64,000 nt of DNA from Paramecium sonneborni (Eukaryota > Ciliophora > Oligohymenophorea > Peniculida > Parameciidae), in NCBI GenBank assembly GCA_905182985.1, contig CAJJDN010000078.1, positions 30,002 through 94,001 of the forward strand, read 5' to 3'. The translations under genes were made by a program, and so were the position numbers. This document shows positions 53,656-64,000 of this stretch, one piece after another (within the stretch, counting starts at the first letter, position 1; every line of letters begins with the position of its first letter). The notes below the pieces were generated by a model, which was not told the DNA's origin, did no database searches, and was given only the letters and a program-made list of their open reading frames with translations.

Positions 53656-56600
53656 ATGATTGAAGATGGTCTACTACTCTATTTAAACCCTGTATGTGCA
53701 TAAGTAGCTTCTTAATATTAATAAGGGATTTGATTATTGTCATATTTATGATTCAAGTGATGAGTTTTCCTTAATGCCAATTTAAAAAGAGCAAAAATTT
53801 CTTTTTAATCTAGTTAGCCCACAAGGAAAATATATGTTAAATCAATAAAAAAAATTGTATTGTTGGGCACTGATAAAACTTACTTAAGATTAAAGAAAAC
53901 CTATTTAAAGAGATCAATAATAGGATGAAGAATTGAAAGAATTAATTAAGAATTTGGATGATTTTGGCTAAAATTTAAGATGTTTATTTACTATTTCTGA
54001 TAATAATTAATTGATTTAAAATAAGTAAAATGCTGGTCAAACAGTTTCTGAAATAATAGAAAGAGATTTAATTAACAAACCAATCTTCTAATTTATAAAA
54101 TCAGAAGATCCTTCAATTACTTTTTGTTTATTATATAATGGAGAAAGCTAAAAAGAATTAAATTCTAAATTATAATTTTATTAATCTTAGTGTAGCCAAT
54201 ACATAAGAAATCAAATTGTATTTGTTATTTTAGTTAATGGTAAGAAATCTTTACATGAATCTCTATAAAACTTTAATGATAATCAAAAAATACCAGATTA
54301 GATCAGACATAATTCATGTTAGGCATATTAATATTTTGACAATGAAAATATACATAATAATGTTCTTTTTCTTTTAATTACAGAAAAATAATCATAAATA
54401 AAACTTTTAAGATGGATATATTCAGGAGTGTTTAAGCATTTTTATTCAAAATATTGTTATGTAGGAGATCTAGATTATGAAATTAAATAAGAATACCTTA
54501 ATTAAGCTTTTCATATAATTTTAGATCACTTAAAACCTAATGAGATATAATCAAATAAAAATAATTACTTTGGAGTTAGTGGATATTGTGATTTAATTAG
54601 AAAACAGAATTAAAATGATTAAAATAGAAATGATTTATTTGAGGAGATTATTATGGATCAATTTATTAGATATAATAATTATTTAAATTACTAATTATAA
54701 ATAGATTCATTAGCAAATGTTAAAAAATATCATAATCCTTTTTTTGGTTTTTATAAATTGAATTCAATTTATAATGTAATAGACGAATATCTTAAGAAAT
54801 TAGAAAAAGATTATGAAAAAGGAAAAATAGATTTGAAATTAAATTTAATTTTACCAAAAATGATGTATAAATAATCGAAAGAGATACTTTATGTACCTGC
54901 ATCAGCAATAGGAAATAAATATATCAAAAAAGAAGATGAAACATATTACAAATAATTTGATGATTTATAAATTAAATAAAAATCATTGATTGAATGTAAT
55001 AAGAAAGCAACATAAACAGATTCTCTTTTTTATAAGCTCATTTATAGATAGAGAGAAATAGAATTTAAATTGAAGTTAGCTGTAGTATTATTTATCTATA
55101 TTTTCTCCCCCTATTAATTATTTTGGTAAATTANTAGCCAATACATAAGAAATCAAATTGTATTTGTTATTTTAGTTAATGGTAAGAAATCTTTACATGA
55201 ATCTCTATAAAACTTTAATGATAATCAAAAAATACCAGATTAGATCAGACATAATTCATGTTAGGCATATTAATATTTTGACAATGAAAATATACATAAT
55301 AATGTTCTTTTTCTTTTAATTACAGAAAAATAATCATAAATAAAACTTTTAAGATGGATATATTCAGGAGTGTTTAAGCATTTTTATTCAAAATATTGTT
55401 ATGTAGGAGATCTAGATTATGAAATTAAATAAGAATACCTTAATTAAGCTTTTCATATAATTTTAGATCACTTAAAACCTAATGAGATATAATCAAATAA
55501 AAATAATTACTTTGGAGTTAGTGGATATTGTGATTTAATTAGAAAACAGAATTAAAATGATTAAAATAGAAATGATTTATTTGAGGAGATTATTATGGAT
55601 CAATTTATTAGATATAATAATTATTTAAATTACTAATTATAAATAGATTCATTAGCAAATGTTAAAAAATATCATAATCCTTTTTTTGGTTTTTATAAAT
55701 TGAATTCAATTTATAATGTAATAGACGAATATCTTAAGAAATTAGAAAAAGATTATGAAAAAGGAAAAATAGATTTGAAATTAAATTTAATTTTACCAAA
55801 AATGATGTATAAATAATCGAAAGAGATACTTTATGTACCTGCATCAGCAATAGGAAATAAATATATCAAAAAAGAAGATGAAACATATTACAAATAATTT
55901 GATGATTTATAAATTAAATAAAAATCATTGATTGAATGTAATAAGAAAGCAACATAAACAGATTCTCTTTTTTATAAGCTCATTTATAGATAGAGAGAAA
56001 TAGAATTTAAATTGAAGTTAGCTGTAGTATTATTTATCTATATTTTCTCCCCCTATTAATTATTTTGGTAAATTACTGGAAATTATGTTTTAAGAATTTC
56101 TGTAACCATATTTTTACCTTTTTTGATGCTCTTATCCTTATTCCTTTATATAATATTACCTCAATAATACTAAATTACAGATGTGATAATAAAATGTAAA
56201 AAGAAATTGATTAATTTGTTTTAAAGAGAATCCAAATTGTTTGTTTATTTTAATAATAAACTATGTTAGGGAAAATTAATCCAAGATATAGAAAATTAAT
56301 CTAATGAAATAAAAATTACTTATAAAAATAAAACTTATTCTATCTTTAAACTGACTATTTAAGATTAATAAACTGTAATTTAATAAACAGATCAACTTGA
56401 AAATCATATATACTAATCTTAATGTAATATTATTAGAGAGGTTAAAGTTGCAGTATATTATAAAACGCTATTTTTAATCACATGCATCATTTCCTTTTTA
56501 AGTTCAATCATCGTCATTTCCAATATTATCTATACATACTCTTATTATTTAATAAATTTTGACTAATCATATGTTAAATTTTAAATAATGTTTTTATTAC

Positions 56601-57115
56601 TTGCTATTTTTTGTTTCTTATTTTTAAGAACTAAATGTAACTTATTACTTTTTGGAATGATATTTTTTATGCTTACAATAGTAATGTATTCAGAAATTTA
56701 TCATATGCTTCATTATTCAAAGAAATTTAAACAATATTATCATGCTTTTAACAGATTAGGAGAATATTTAGCAATTACCATCTTCTTCTTATTTATGTAA
56801 TATAATTCTTTAATTATTAGATTTCTTTTAATTGAAAATTTAACAGAATATCAAGGATATGCTTTTTTGGGTATCATTTATTACAATCTAATTATCATAT
56901 TTTTAGACTTGATATTAATCATTTTAGCTAATCTTGTTTAAAATAACAATCAAATTCCTAAATAAGATTCTAAAGATCAACCATCATTTTAAATTGAATA
57001 TGAAAAAGTTTATGAAGAACAAGAATAATAATACGAATAATCTAGATTGGAAATATCTTTTGATTAATAAAAATCACAATCTAGAAGGTTAAAGTATTAA
57101 AGATTAGATTAATGA
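53656..57115 (+). CDS. Multi-pass membrane protein, divergent chitin-synthase-like, copy 1
   Basis: ATG 53656, TGA 57113-57115, one intron 53704-53725. The assembly holds 941 bp twice (54193-55133 and 55135-56075, joined by one N); reading through one copy gives 2496 nt, 831 aa. The N-terminal two thirds look like a soluble glycosyltransferase-like domain (FVILVNGKKS, LLRWIYSGVFKHFYSKYCYV, IDSLANVKKYHNPFFGFYK), then five or more membrane helices and an acidic tail. Order and spacing recall chitin synthases, but the catalytic EDR and QRRRW motifs are not evident (YRQREIEF sits where QRRRW would). The family assignment is tentative. Its neighbour at 57263 is a tandem paralogue with the same first-intron position. 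Confidence 0.7.
54193..56075 (+). repeat. 941-bp exact duplication joined by a single N (likely assembly artefact)
   Basis: 54193-55133 and 55135-56075 are identical as far as I compared them, with N at 55134 between. The gene is continuous only if one copy is dropped, which supports an unmerged overlap rather than a real repeat. Confidence 0.92.
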
Positions 57116-57262
57116 TTTAAATAGAAATTCGCAATTTATAATATATATTAAAAATAATTATTAATCTTTGTTAATAATGTTTATTGAAAAAAACAAATAA
57201 ATATCTAGTGTAATTAAAATAGTAGATATCTTTAAATAAAATATAGTAAATATATTTAAATA

Positions 57263-60083
57263 ATGAATAATTAAGACTCTTTTGCATAATTTAGAAATAT
57301 TGCTTCTAATTAACTTAACTTGTACTTTAATCCCAATCACCCATCTGTATAAAATATTATTATTTAGGGTTTTGAATTATGTGAAAAAATTATACCATCT
57401 GAAACCAATATTTTTTATAGACCTATTAATAAAGATGATGGATTAATTTATAGTAAAATCAGCAAATAAGGATAGAATTATTTATAACAACATATTCAGC
57501 TTTATAATATTATAATTACAAAATTCAAAGATGACTAGAATTAAATTAATAATAATATTCCTAGAGAACCAAATAATTAATAAGCATATTAATCCAATTA
57601 TGCAGAATTTGAAATGTAAATTATAAATAAACCAATAATTTCTAATCTATTTCATTAAATTTCTGAATATCCCTCAGAAACTGAAATTATTTTAAGATAA
57701 TATATTGATAAATAGATTTTTGAATTTGATAAAGTTGATGATAATAGTGTTACATTTTGTTTAATTTATGATGATCAAGATTTAAATGAAATTAATAGAT
57801 AAATCTTAAGATTCAAATAGATTTTTGATGATAATAGATCAACAAATATTGTTATAATAGTTAATGGTAAAGAAAAGATGAAAAAGCATAATTTAGGTGA
57901 TCATTTTTAAATTATGGAAAATATAAATGAAAATAAATGTAATCAATTTTATATATTTATAGGCAACATCTGTTATTCATTTGAATATCTAGATTCAATA
58001 TTTTTAGTAATCTATGAAGAAAAAACTCCAATTAAATTAATAAATTGGATTTATTAAGGAGTCTTTAAACATTTTTAATCTGAATATTTTTATGTTGGAT
58101 TTTTGAACATTATTGTAGATTCTACTAAATTTTAATCTATGGATAATATTTTGAGATCATCTCAATAATTTTGTGGAGCTACAGGATATATTAATTTAGT
58201 TCAAGAAAAAGATAAGACTAAATGTTATAATCTTAATTCCTCTTTTGTTGGATACATGAATTTTTTAAATTATTAATTTTAAATAGATTCTTTAGCATCA
58301 CTTAAAAGATTTCACAATCCTTTTTTCTCATATTATAAATGGAATTTATGTTTTTAATATCTTGATCAATATCTTAAAAAATTAGAAATAGAGAGTTCAT
58401 CAGGAAATATTAATTTATATTTAAATTCATTATTCCCTTCTCTCGTTTATGAAAATGAGACATTATAATTTCTTTAATTAAGCAGTCCTTTAGGAGAAAC
58501 ATAAATAGACACAATCGATACAACAAAATTATTCTTAGAATTATCAAATAAATTAAAATGCATCGCATATTGTAATAATTAAGCATATGGATTAACAGGT
58601 TTAAAATACAAAATAATAGTAATTTTAAGATTCTTTGAAAATTAAGTTAAATTAGCAGAAATTCTATTTTTATTTACATTCTCACCTTATCAATTATTTT
58701 ATTAAAATACATCTAATATATACTTGTAAATTTTATTGGCAATAGTTTGGCCATTATTACTATTTATTCTAATAGCATTGTTTGTATTGTTAACATAATA
58801 ATATTCTATTGGAGTATCTATCGTAAAAAAAAAAACAAGATAAATCTATTTGAAGCTCACTGATTTGAAAAATCTAAAGATTCTATTTAAATAAAAAATT
58901 ATTACAATAAATAATATTTTTGTAGAAATATAAAATTATGACGATTAATAACCTATTGTTTTTAAACTTAAACAAAAAGTCTATTAAATTAAAAATTTAT
59001 ATAAAGAATTAAGATAAAAATTTAAGAAAGAAATCCAACAAAACTAACAATTTAAATCAGAAACAGAAAGAAATATTCAAATAGAATAAATCTAAAAAAA
59101 TTAATAAGATGAATCATAAGAGGAATCTCTTTAAATTTTAAATGCTCAATAAGAACAATATTTTGTGTATTCTACTTAAATTATTTCTGAAAAAAAAGTT
59201 GATATACTTTATCAAAAGTTATTTTTAATAACTCAGATGTTGGAAATCTGTTGTTCGATAACAATTATTATGAATTTAATTTTTACATATGGAAGAAATT
59301 TAATAACAGAAATTGAAAACTAATAGTAATATGTTACAATTTTGGGAACTTTTATTTTCGTAATCGTATTCCTATTAAGAAATCTTTCTACTGAATTAAT
59401 GTATAAATAATTATAATAAATGATAGAAGATCAATATTAATGACACTTTAAATCTTTATAAATTCGTTGATTACTATTGTTTATTCTGAAATGTACCATC
59501 TGTTAAGAATTCCAATAAAACCTTAAGAATATAGGAGATAAATAAAAAAATTATCTCAATATTTCTGTATAAACATTTTATTTTTAATGATGTAAATATT
59601 AATTATATAGTATTATAGTTTTTATATTGTTGAAACTTAGATGAATTTTGAAGGATATATCTATTCCATAATAATATTTTATAATTTGGCTATTTATTTT
59701 ATTGATTCATTAATTATAATTAGTGCAAAAATTAATGAATTTCTATTAAGATCTGCTAGTAGAAATAATTAAATTAGATAATAAAAAAGCGAAATATAGC
59801 ATGAGATGTTTTGTCAAGATTATCAGATAATTATTTTTCAATATCTAAATGATCTAAGTTCGAAACAAAAGGAAATCTAAGCTTAAATAAAAGATAAAAC
59901 TGTAATTATATATTAAATATTTTGATAAAGATAAATAAATCTGAATAGTCAATAATGAGTGATTACAAAGATTAAAGTAGTTAAGATTTGATCGAACCAG
60001 ATGAATTAAGTTTCTAATATGGTAATGATATACACTTAAGCTTTGATACTTTAAGTGATTAAATATATTTTGGATAGAAATGA
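57263..60083 (+). CDS. Multi-pass membrane protein, divergent chitin-synthase-like, copy 2
   Basis: ATG 57263, TGA 60081-60083, introns 57347-57367, 59401-59426 and 59902-59930; 2745 nt, 914 aa. Paralogue of the preceding gene: matching blocks include NIVIIVNGKEK, INWIYQGVFKHFQSEYFYVG, IDSLASLKRFHNPFFSYYK, FTFSPYQLF and VYSEMYHLL. The first intron sits at the same place (after YFNP...S before GFELCE; YLNP...Q before GFDYCH in copy 1). The cytoplasmic segment between helices is longer and Gln/Glu-rich. As in copy 1 no EDR or QRRRW is visible. The C-terminus is acidic (DLIEPDELSF). It ends 22 bp from the amine oxidase stop. Family assignment tentative. Confidence 0.72.
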
Positions 60084-60105
60084 TCCGTATATATATATAT
60101 ATATT

Positions 60106-60775
60106 TCATTTAATTATTTATTTAGCTGCATTAATTCCACTCTCATAAGCACCATGAATTGTAGAATAGTAAACTGGATGAAATGCTTCTCCTGCAAAAA
60201 ATAATCTATTTAAATGAGGTGCTGAAATAATTTATCTATAATTATCATCAATTCCTGACATGGGATATGAATATAATCCTTCAATAAATGGTGTATTTCC
60301 CCAATCTTCATAATGATATGATAGAACATTCAAATCTACTTGATATTATTCATTTATAATTTAAATAACTTCTTTAGCAAATTCTTCTATTCCTATTTCC
60401 ATTACTCTATTATGTGCACTTAATCCCAATAATCCAATAATAATTGAATCATTTTCACTTGAACTATCCCACCATAATGAATTATGATTAAATTTAGGTA
60501 TAAAAAAGTCTTCTTCATGTTATAAAAATTTTTTGTCTAATTTAATAAAGAATTTTCCTCCTTTATCCATACCCACTAAATTTATTTATTTTTATCTTGT
60601 TTCATCAAAAGCAGGCTCTATAATCAATTTCTTTAATTGTGTTATAGGAACACAACAAACAACATAATCAAATTAATATTTATTTTGAACATTTTGCTCA
60701 TTTTGCTCATTTTGCTCATTTTGCTCACCATTTATATCAACCAAAACTTTTTAATCAATAATTTTGATAGATAAT
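60106..60775 (-). pseudogene. Partial extra copy of the amine oxidase 3' end
   Basis: Identical to 61317-61986. It has the stop (60106-60108) but is cut by the N at 60776. Almost certainly a product of the unmerged overlap, not a true second gene. Confidence 0.85.
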
Positions 60776-60776
60776 N

Positions 60777-61294
60777 TGTATAAACATTTTATTTTTAATG
60801 ATGTAAATATTAATTATATAGTATTATAGTTTTTATATTGTTGAAACTTAGATGAATTTTGAAGGATATATCTATTCCATAATAATATTTTATAATTTGG
60901 CTATTTATTTTATTGATTCATTAATTATAATTAGTGCAAAAATTAATGAATTTCTATTAAGATCTGCTAGTAGAAATAATTAAATTAGATAATAAAAAAG
61001 CGAAATATAGCATGAGATGTTTTGTCAAGATTATCAGATAATTATTTTTCAATATCTAAATGATCTAAGTTCGAAACAAAAGGAAATCTAAGCTTAAATA
61101 AAAGATAAAACTGTAATTATATATTAAATATTTTGATAAAGATAAATAAATCTGAATAGTCAATAATGAGTGATTACAAAGATTAAAGTAGTTAAGATTT
61201 GATCGAACCAGATGAATTAAGTTTCTAATATGGTAATGATATACACTTAAGCTTTGATACTTTAAGTGATTAAATATATTTTGGATAGAAATGA
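60777..61294 (+). pseudogene. Partial extra copy of the chitin-synthase-like copy-2 3' end
   Basis: Identical to 59566-60083 and lacking everything upstream of the N. Same cause as the partial amine oxidase copy. Confidence 0.85.
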
Positions 61295-61316
61295 TCCGTA
61301 TATATATATATATATT

Positions 61317-62603
61317 TCATTTAATTATTTATTTAGCTGCATTAATTCCACTCTCATAAGCACCATGAATTGTAGAATAGTAAACTGGATGAAATGCTTC
61401 TCCTGCAAAAAATAATCTATTTAAATGAGGTGCTGAAATAATTTATCTATAATTATCATCAATTCCTGACATGGGATATGAATATAATCCTTCAATAAAT
61501 GGTGTATTTCCCCAATCTTCATAATGATATGATAGAACATTCAAATCTACTTGATATTATTCATTTATAATTTAAATAACTTCTTTAGCAAATTCTTCTA
61601 TTCCTATTTCCATTACTCTATTATGTGCACTTAATCCCAATAATCCAATAATAATTGAATCATTTTCACTTGAACTATCCCACCATAATGAATTATGATT
61701 AAATTTAGGTATAAAAAAGTCTTCTTCATGTTATAAAAATTTTTTGTCTAATTTAATAAAGAATTTTCCTCCTTTATCCATACCCACTAAATTTATTTAT
61801 TTTTATCTTGTTTCATCAAAAGCAGGCTCTATAATCAATTTCTTTAATTGTGTTATAGGAACACAACAAACAACATAATCAAATTAATATTTATTTTGAA
61901 CATTTTGCTCATTTTGCTCATTTTGCTCATTTTGCTCACCATTTATATCAACCAAAACTTTTTAATCAATAATTTTGATAGATAATACTTACTTATTATA
62001 TTCAATAATTTAGATTGCATCTTTAAAGAATTTATCAAAAATATTAATGTGATGAAAGTGATTTTCAATTTCAAAATCAGATACAAACATTGGCATATCA
62101 AATTCATATCTTCCAATAGCTCTGGCACCAATTTTTTCAATTGAAGCTCCATATTCACTACCATATAAAGCTTAAAATAAATGAATAAATTCCATATTAT
62201 ATTGTTTATTTTATAATCTTTATAAAACTGGTTCATCCTATTAATTTCTATCTTAGATGAAATCATCAAGTGATTAAGACTCTTTTTAATATAGATTTTC
62301 AAATTCTTTATAAGTAATAACTTTTTTTTGAATAGGATCATATATTGATCCAACCAAATCCCCTCCAATTTCTAATTATGCCCCAGCTTCAATAGCCATT
62401 TTATAATAATCATTATCTGGATGATGAATTGTTTATCCACCAGCCTCTAAATGTCTATCACTAAATCCTAATAAAGGTTTGACTCTTCCTCCATATCTAT
62501 TAGATGCTTCAAACAATCTCACATTATAACCTTATTTTATTAATTATTAAGCACATGCTAATCCTGCAACTCCTGCACCAATAATTAATATATTTTAATT
62601 CAT
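61317..62603 (-). CDS. Flavin-containing amine oxidase
   Basis: ATG at 62603, TGA 61317-61319, no introns, 428 aa. The N-terminus starts with a FAD-binding Rossmann motif (LIIGAGVAGLACAQQL) and the second FAD motif NRYGGRV. The C-terminus has RLFFAGEAFHPVYYSTIHGA, where the family binds FAD, and WGNTPFIEGLYS upstream matches the WxxxPxxxGAY strand. This is the polyamine/monoamine oxidase family, which oxidises amines such as spermine or spermidine to aldehydes with release of hydrogen peroxide; substrate not deducible. Between the domains is a 9-bp repeat (near 61900-61940) coding four EQN units plus VQN. Confidence 0.94.
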
Positions 62604-62671
62604 AATAATTTATTGAATAACTATTATATTATTTATAATCTTAAATAATATGTCTTATTTTATTTTAATAA

Positions 62672-63560
62672 TCATTGTTATCTAATTTTAATAGAACTTA
62701 TAGTCTCATCATTCCATCTAATAGCAAAACCATAATTATCAAATGAACAATATTCCACATCATTCTTTTTTATCCAATCTTATTTATTTGCATTAAAATT
62801 ATGAAAAGAAGAACTCTATTTTCCTTTACTTTTTTAAAGATATCCTTAAATTAATGTAGGAAAATGGAATTTATATATTACAAATTGTCCATTCGGATCA
62901 ATCAAAATACTTATATTCTTCAATAAAATCAACTATTGAAGAAGTTCTGAAGCACCGAAACTAATATTTTATTTTATTTTATTACCCTTAAGAATTTATC
63001 TTGATTTATTAGCTTTAATATTAAGAACTAGTTTTCTGATCTTAATAATTAGATCCAAAAGTTTTTTACTATAATTATTATGTTGTAATATTTATTATTA
63101 TATTTTACAACCCACCTGTAGAGTCATATAATTAAGTCGAAAAATTATCAATCACATTCAATTTTTATTGTGTTGTTCCATCATAAACTTCAATAACAAC
63201 ATTTTGTCCTAGATTCAAGCCTTATAATAACTATTAAATATCCATTAATATTTATACATCCCATATCGTCATATTTTGTAATTATTATTAACATGATATT
63301 TCTCCATCAACATAAATTGAAAAATATGGTATTTGTTTAGGGTATACATATAATATTTAATTTGGTTAAAAATATGAACTAATTCTACTGTTATCTTATG
63401 AATTCAACATTGTTTATCCATCTAATGACAGGTCAATCTCAGAAGGATCTAATTAATAATTTTGTAATAAATATTGGAACATATTTGCTATTGTAAAGGA
63501 TTAGTCATAATTAAAACTCTCAATTGACATTCCAATGCCTGACCCTTCAAAATTTATCAT
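62672..63560 (-). CDS. Hypothetical protein
   Basis: ATG at 63560, TGA 62672-62674, one 25-nt intron (62961-62985); 287 aa. The N-terminal about 130 residues are mixed alpha/beta with a possible ubiquitin-like or PB1-like feel (GLNLGQNVVIEVYDG). A Gln/Asn/Ser-rich linker follows, then a C-terminal about 110-residue domain with strong beta strands (ISILIDPNGQFVIYKFHFP, CSFDNYGFAIRWND). No signal peptide, membrane span or catalytic motif. I do not recognise the family. It lies 68 bp upstream of the amine oxidase on the same strand. Confidence 0.82.
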
Positions 63561-63640
63561 CTTCGATATTTTAATAATTGGAATTAGAAAAAATAATTAA
63601 ATTACAAATTAACTTTTCTACAATTCTTCTTCTAAATAAT

Positions 63641-64000
63641 ATGTTAAATAAGAAATTAATAAAATAGACATAAACAGGGATTTTAAGGAAAAACAAAATA
63701 GTATAAGGAGGTAAATGATTAAAAGAGATTGAAAATTTTATAATATCAACAGTAGTAGTGGATTAAGAAGAGGATAAATTTATTAAACAGAAATATTTTG
63801 AGTCATTATTTGATGTTAAGTAATTATAAAAAGGAGATTGAATAATATATTAATAAATTAAATTCAAAAAAAGTGTTTGTGAATGACATAGTTAAATCAG
63901 ATTAAAGATTACTATCAAGAAAAATTGATGGTTCTAGCTATGTAAGAAAATGTGATGAATGAAGTCTTTAAAAGATTAAAAACATTAAGACAGTATTTAT
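63641..64000 (+). CDS. Start of a gene continuing past the window edge
   Basis: Protein-like plus-strand stretches: ISTVVVDQEEDKFIKQKYF (about 63735) and VNDIVKSDQRLLSRKIDGS (about 63880). ATG 63641 is a possible start. At least two introns are needed and I could not fix them within the 360 bp available. Divergent from the gene ending upstream at 63560. Family unknown. Confidence 0.4.

Larger units (their letters stand above)
59566..61986 (+). repeat. 1210-bp exact duplication joined by a single N (likely assembly artefact)
   Basis: 59566-60775 and 60777-61986 are identical as far as I compared them, with N at 60776. The unit spans the 3' end of the copy-2 membrane gene and the 3' part of the amine oxidase gene. 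Each gene is intact using one copy. Confidence 0.92.

Noticed and set aside
53656..62603. True tandem gene duplications at 54-56 kb and 59.6-62 kb
   Set aside because: The copies show no differences, meet exactly at single Ns and break otherwise intact genes; unmerged contig ends explain this better. The paralogy between 53656-57115 and 57263-60083 is separate and real.

Overview
The window is ciliate macronuclear DNA, most likely from Paramecium or a close relative. It is very AT-rich (about three quarters or more). Nearly every gene reads through TAA and TAG as glutamine and stops only at TGA. Genes are split by GT...AG introns of only about 20-33 nt. Applying the code UAA/UAG=Gln and removing about 50 such introns gave whole-codon totals for every gene I could resolve. 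Under the standard code almost nothing here looks like a gene. No tRNA, rRNA, CRISPR array, insertion sequence or telomere repeat was recognised.

Left part (1-31 kb) is gene-poor. In order it holds the 3' part of a beta-helix membrane protein (+), a WD40 protein (+), an unassigned propeller-like protein (+), a zinc/coiled-coil/WD40 protein (-), a 2137-residue cysteine-rich membrane protein with DUF4215-type repeats (-), a third WD40 relative (+), a secreted C39-like cysteine peptidase (+), a small Cys-rich protein (-) and an 864-residue TPR protein with 16 tiny introns (+). Between them lie long AT-rich spacers and at least two decaying genes (17.9-18.5 and 22.2-24.4 kb). A 950-N gap follows the TPR gene.

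Right part (31.6-64 kb) is compact, with most neighbours 20-240 bp apart. It encodes a nucleoside hydrolase (-), a Ser/Thr kinase (-), a WD40 protein (-), a Tubby-family protein (-), a coiled-coil protein (+), a six-helix cyclic-nucleotide channel-like protein with no GYG filter and an added CCHC zinc knuckle (-), an ABCC-type transporter (-), an unresolved gene around a 793-N gap (+), a GAF/coiled-coil protein (+), a sperm-tail PG-rich repeat protein (+), a coiled-coil protein (+), a CHIP-like TPR/U-box ubiquitin ligase (-), two tandem divergent chitin-synthase-like membrane proteins (+,+), a flavin amine oxidase (-), an unknown protein (-) and the start of one more gene (+).

Three long exact direct repeats (370, 941 and 1210 bp) each meet exactly at an N run or a single N. 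They are best read as contig ends that were not merged, so the genes across them should be read through one copy only. The neighbours do not form an obvious pathway; Tubby and PG-rich proteins hint at ciliary functions, as expected for a ciliate.
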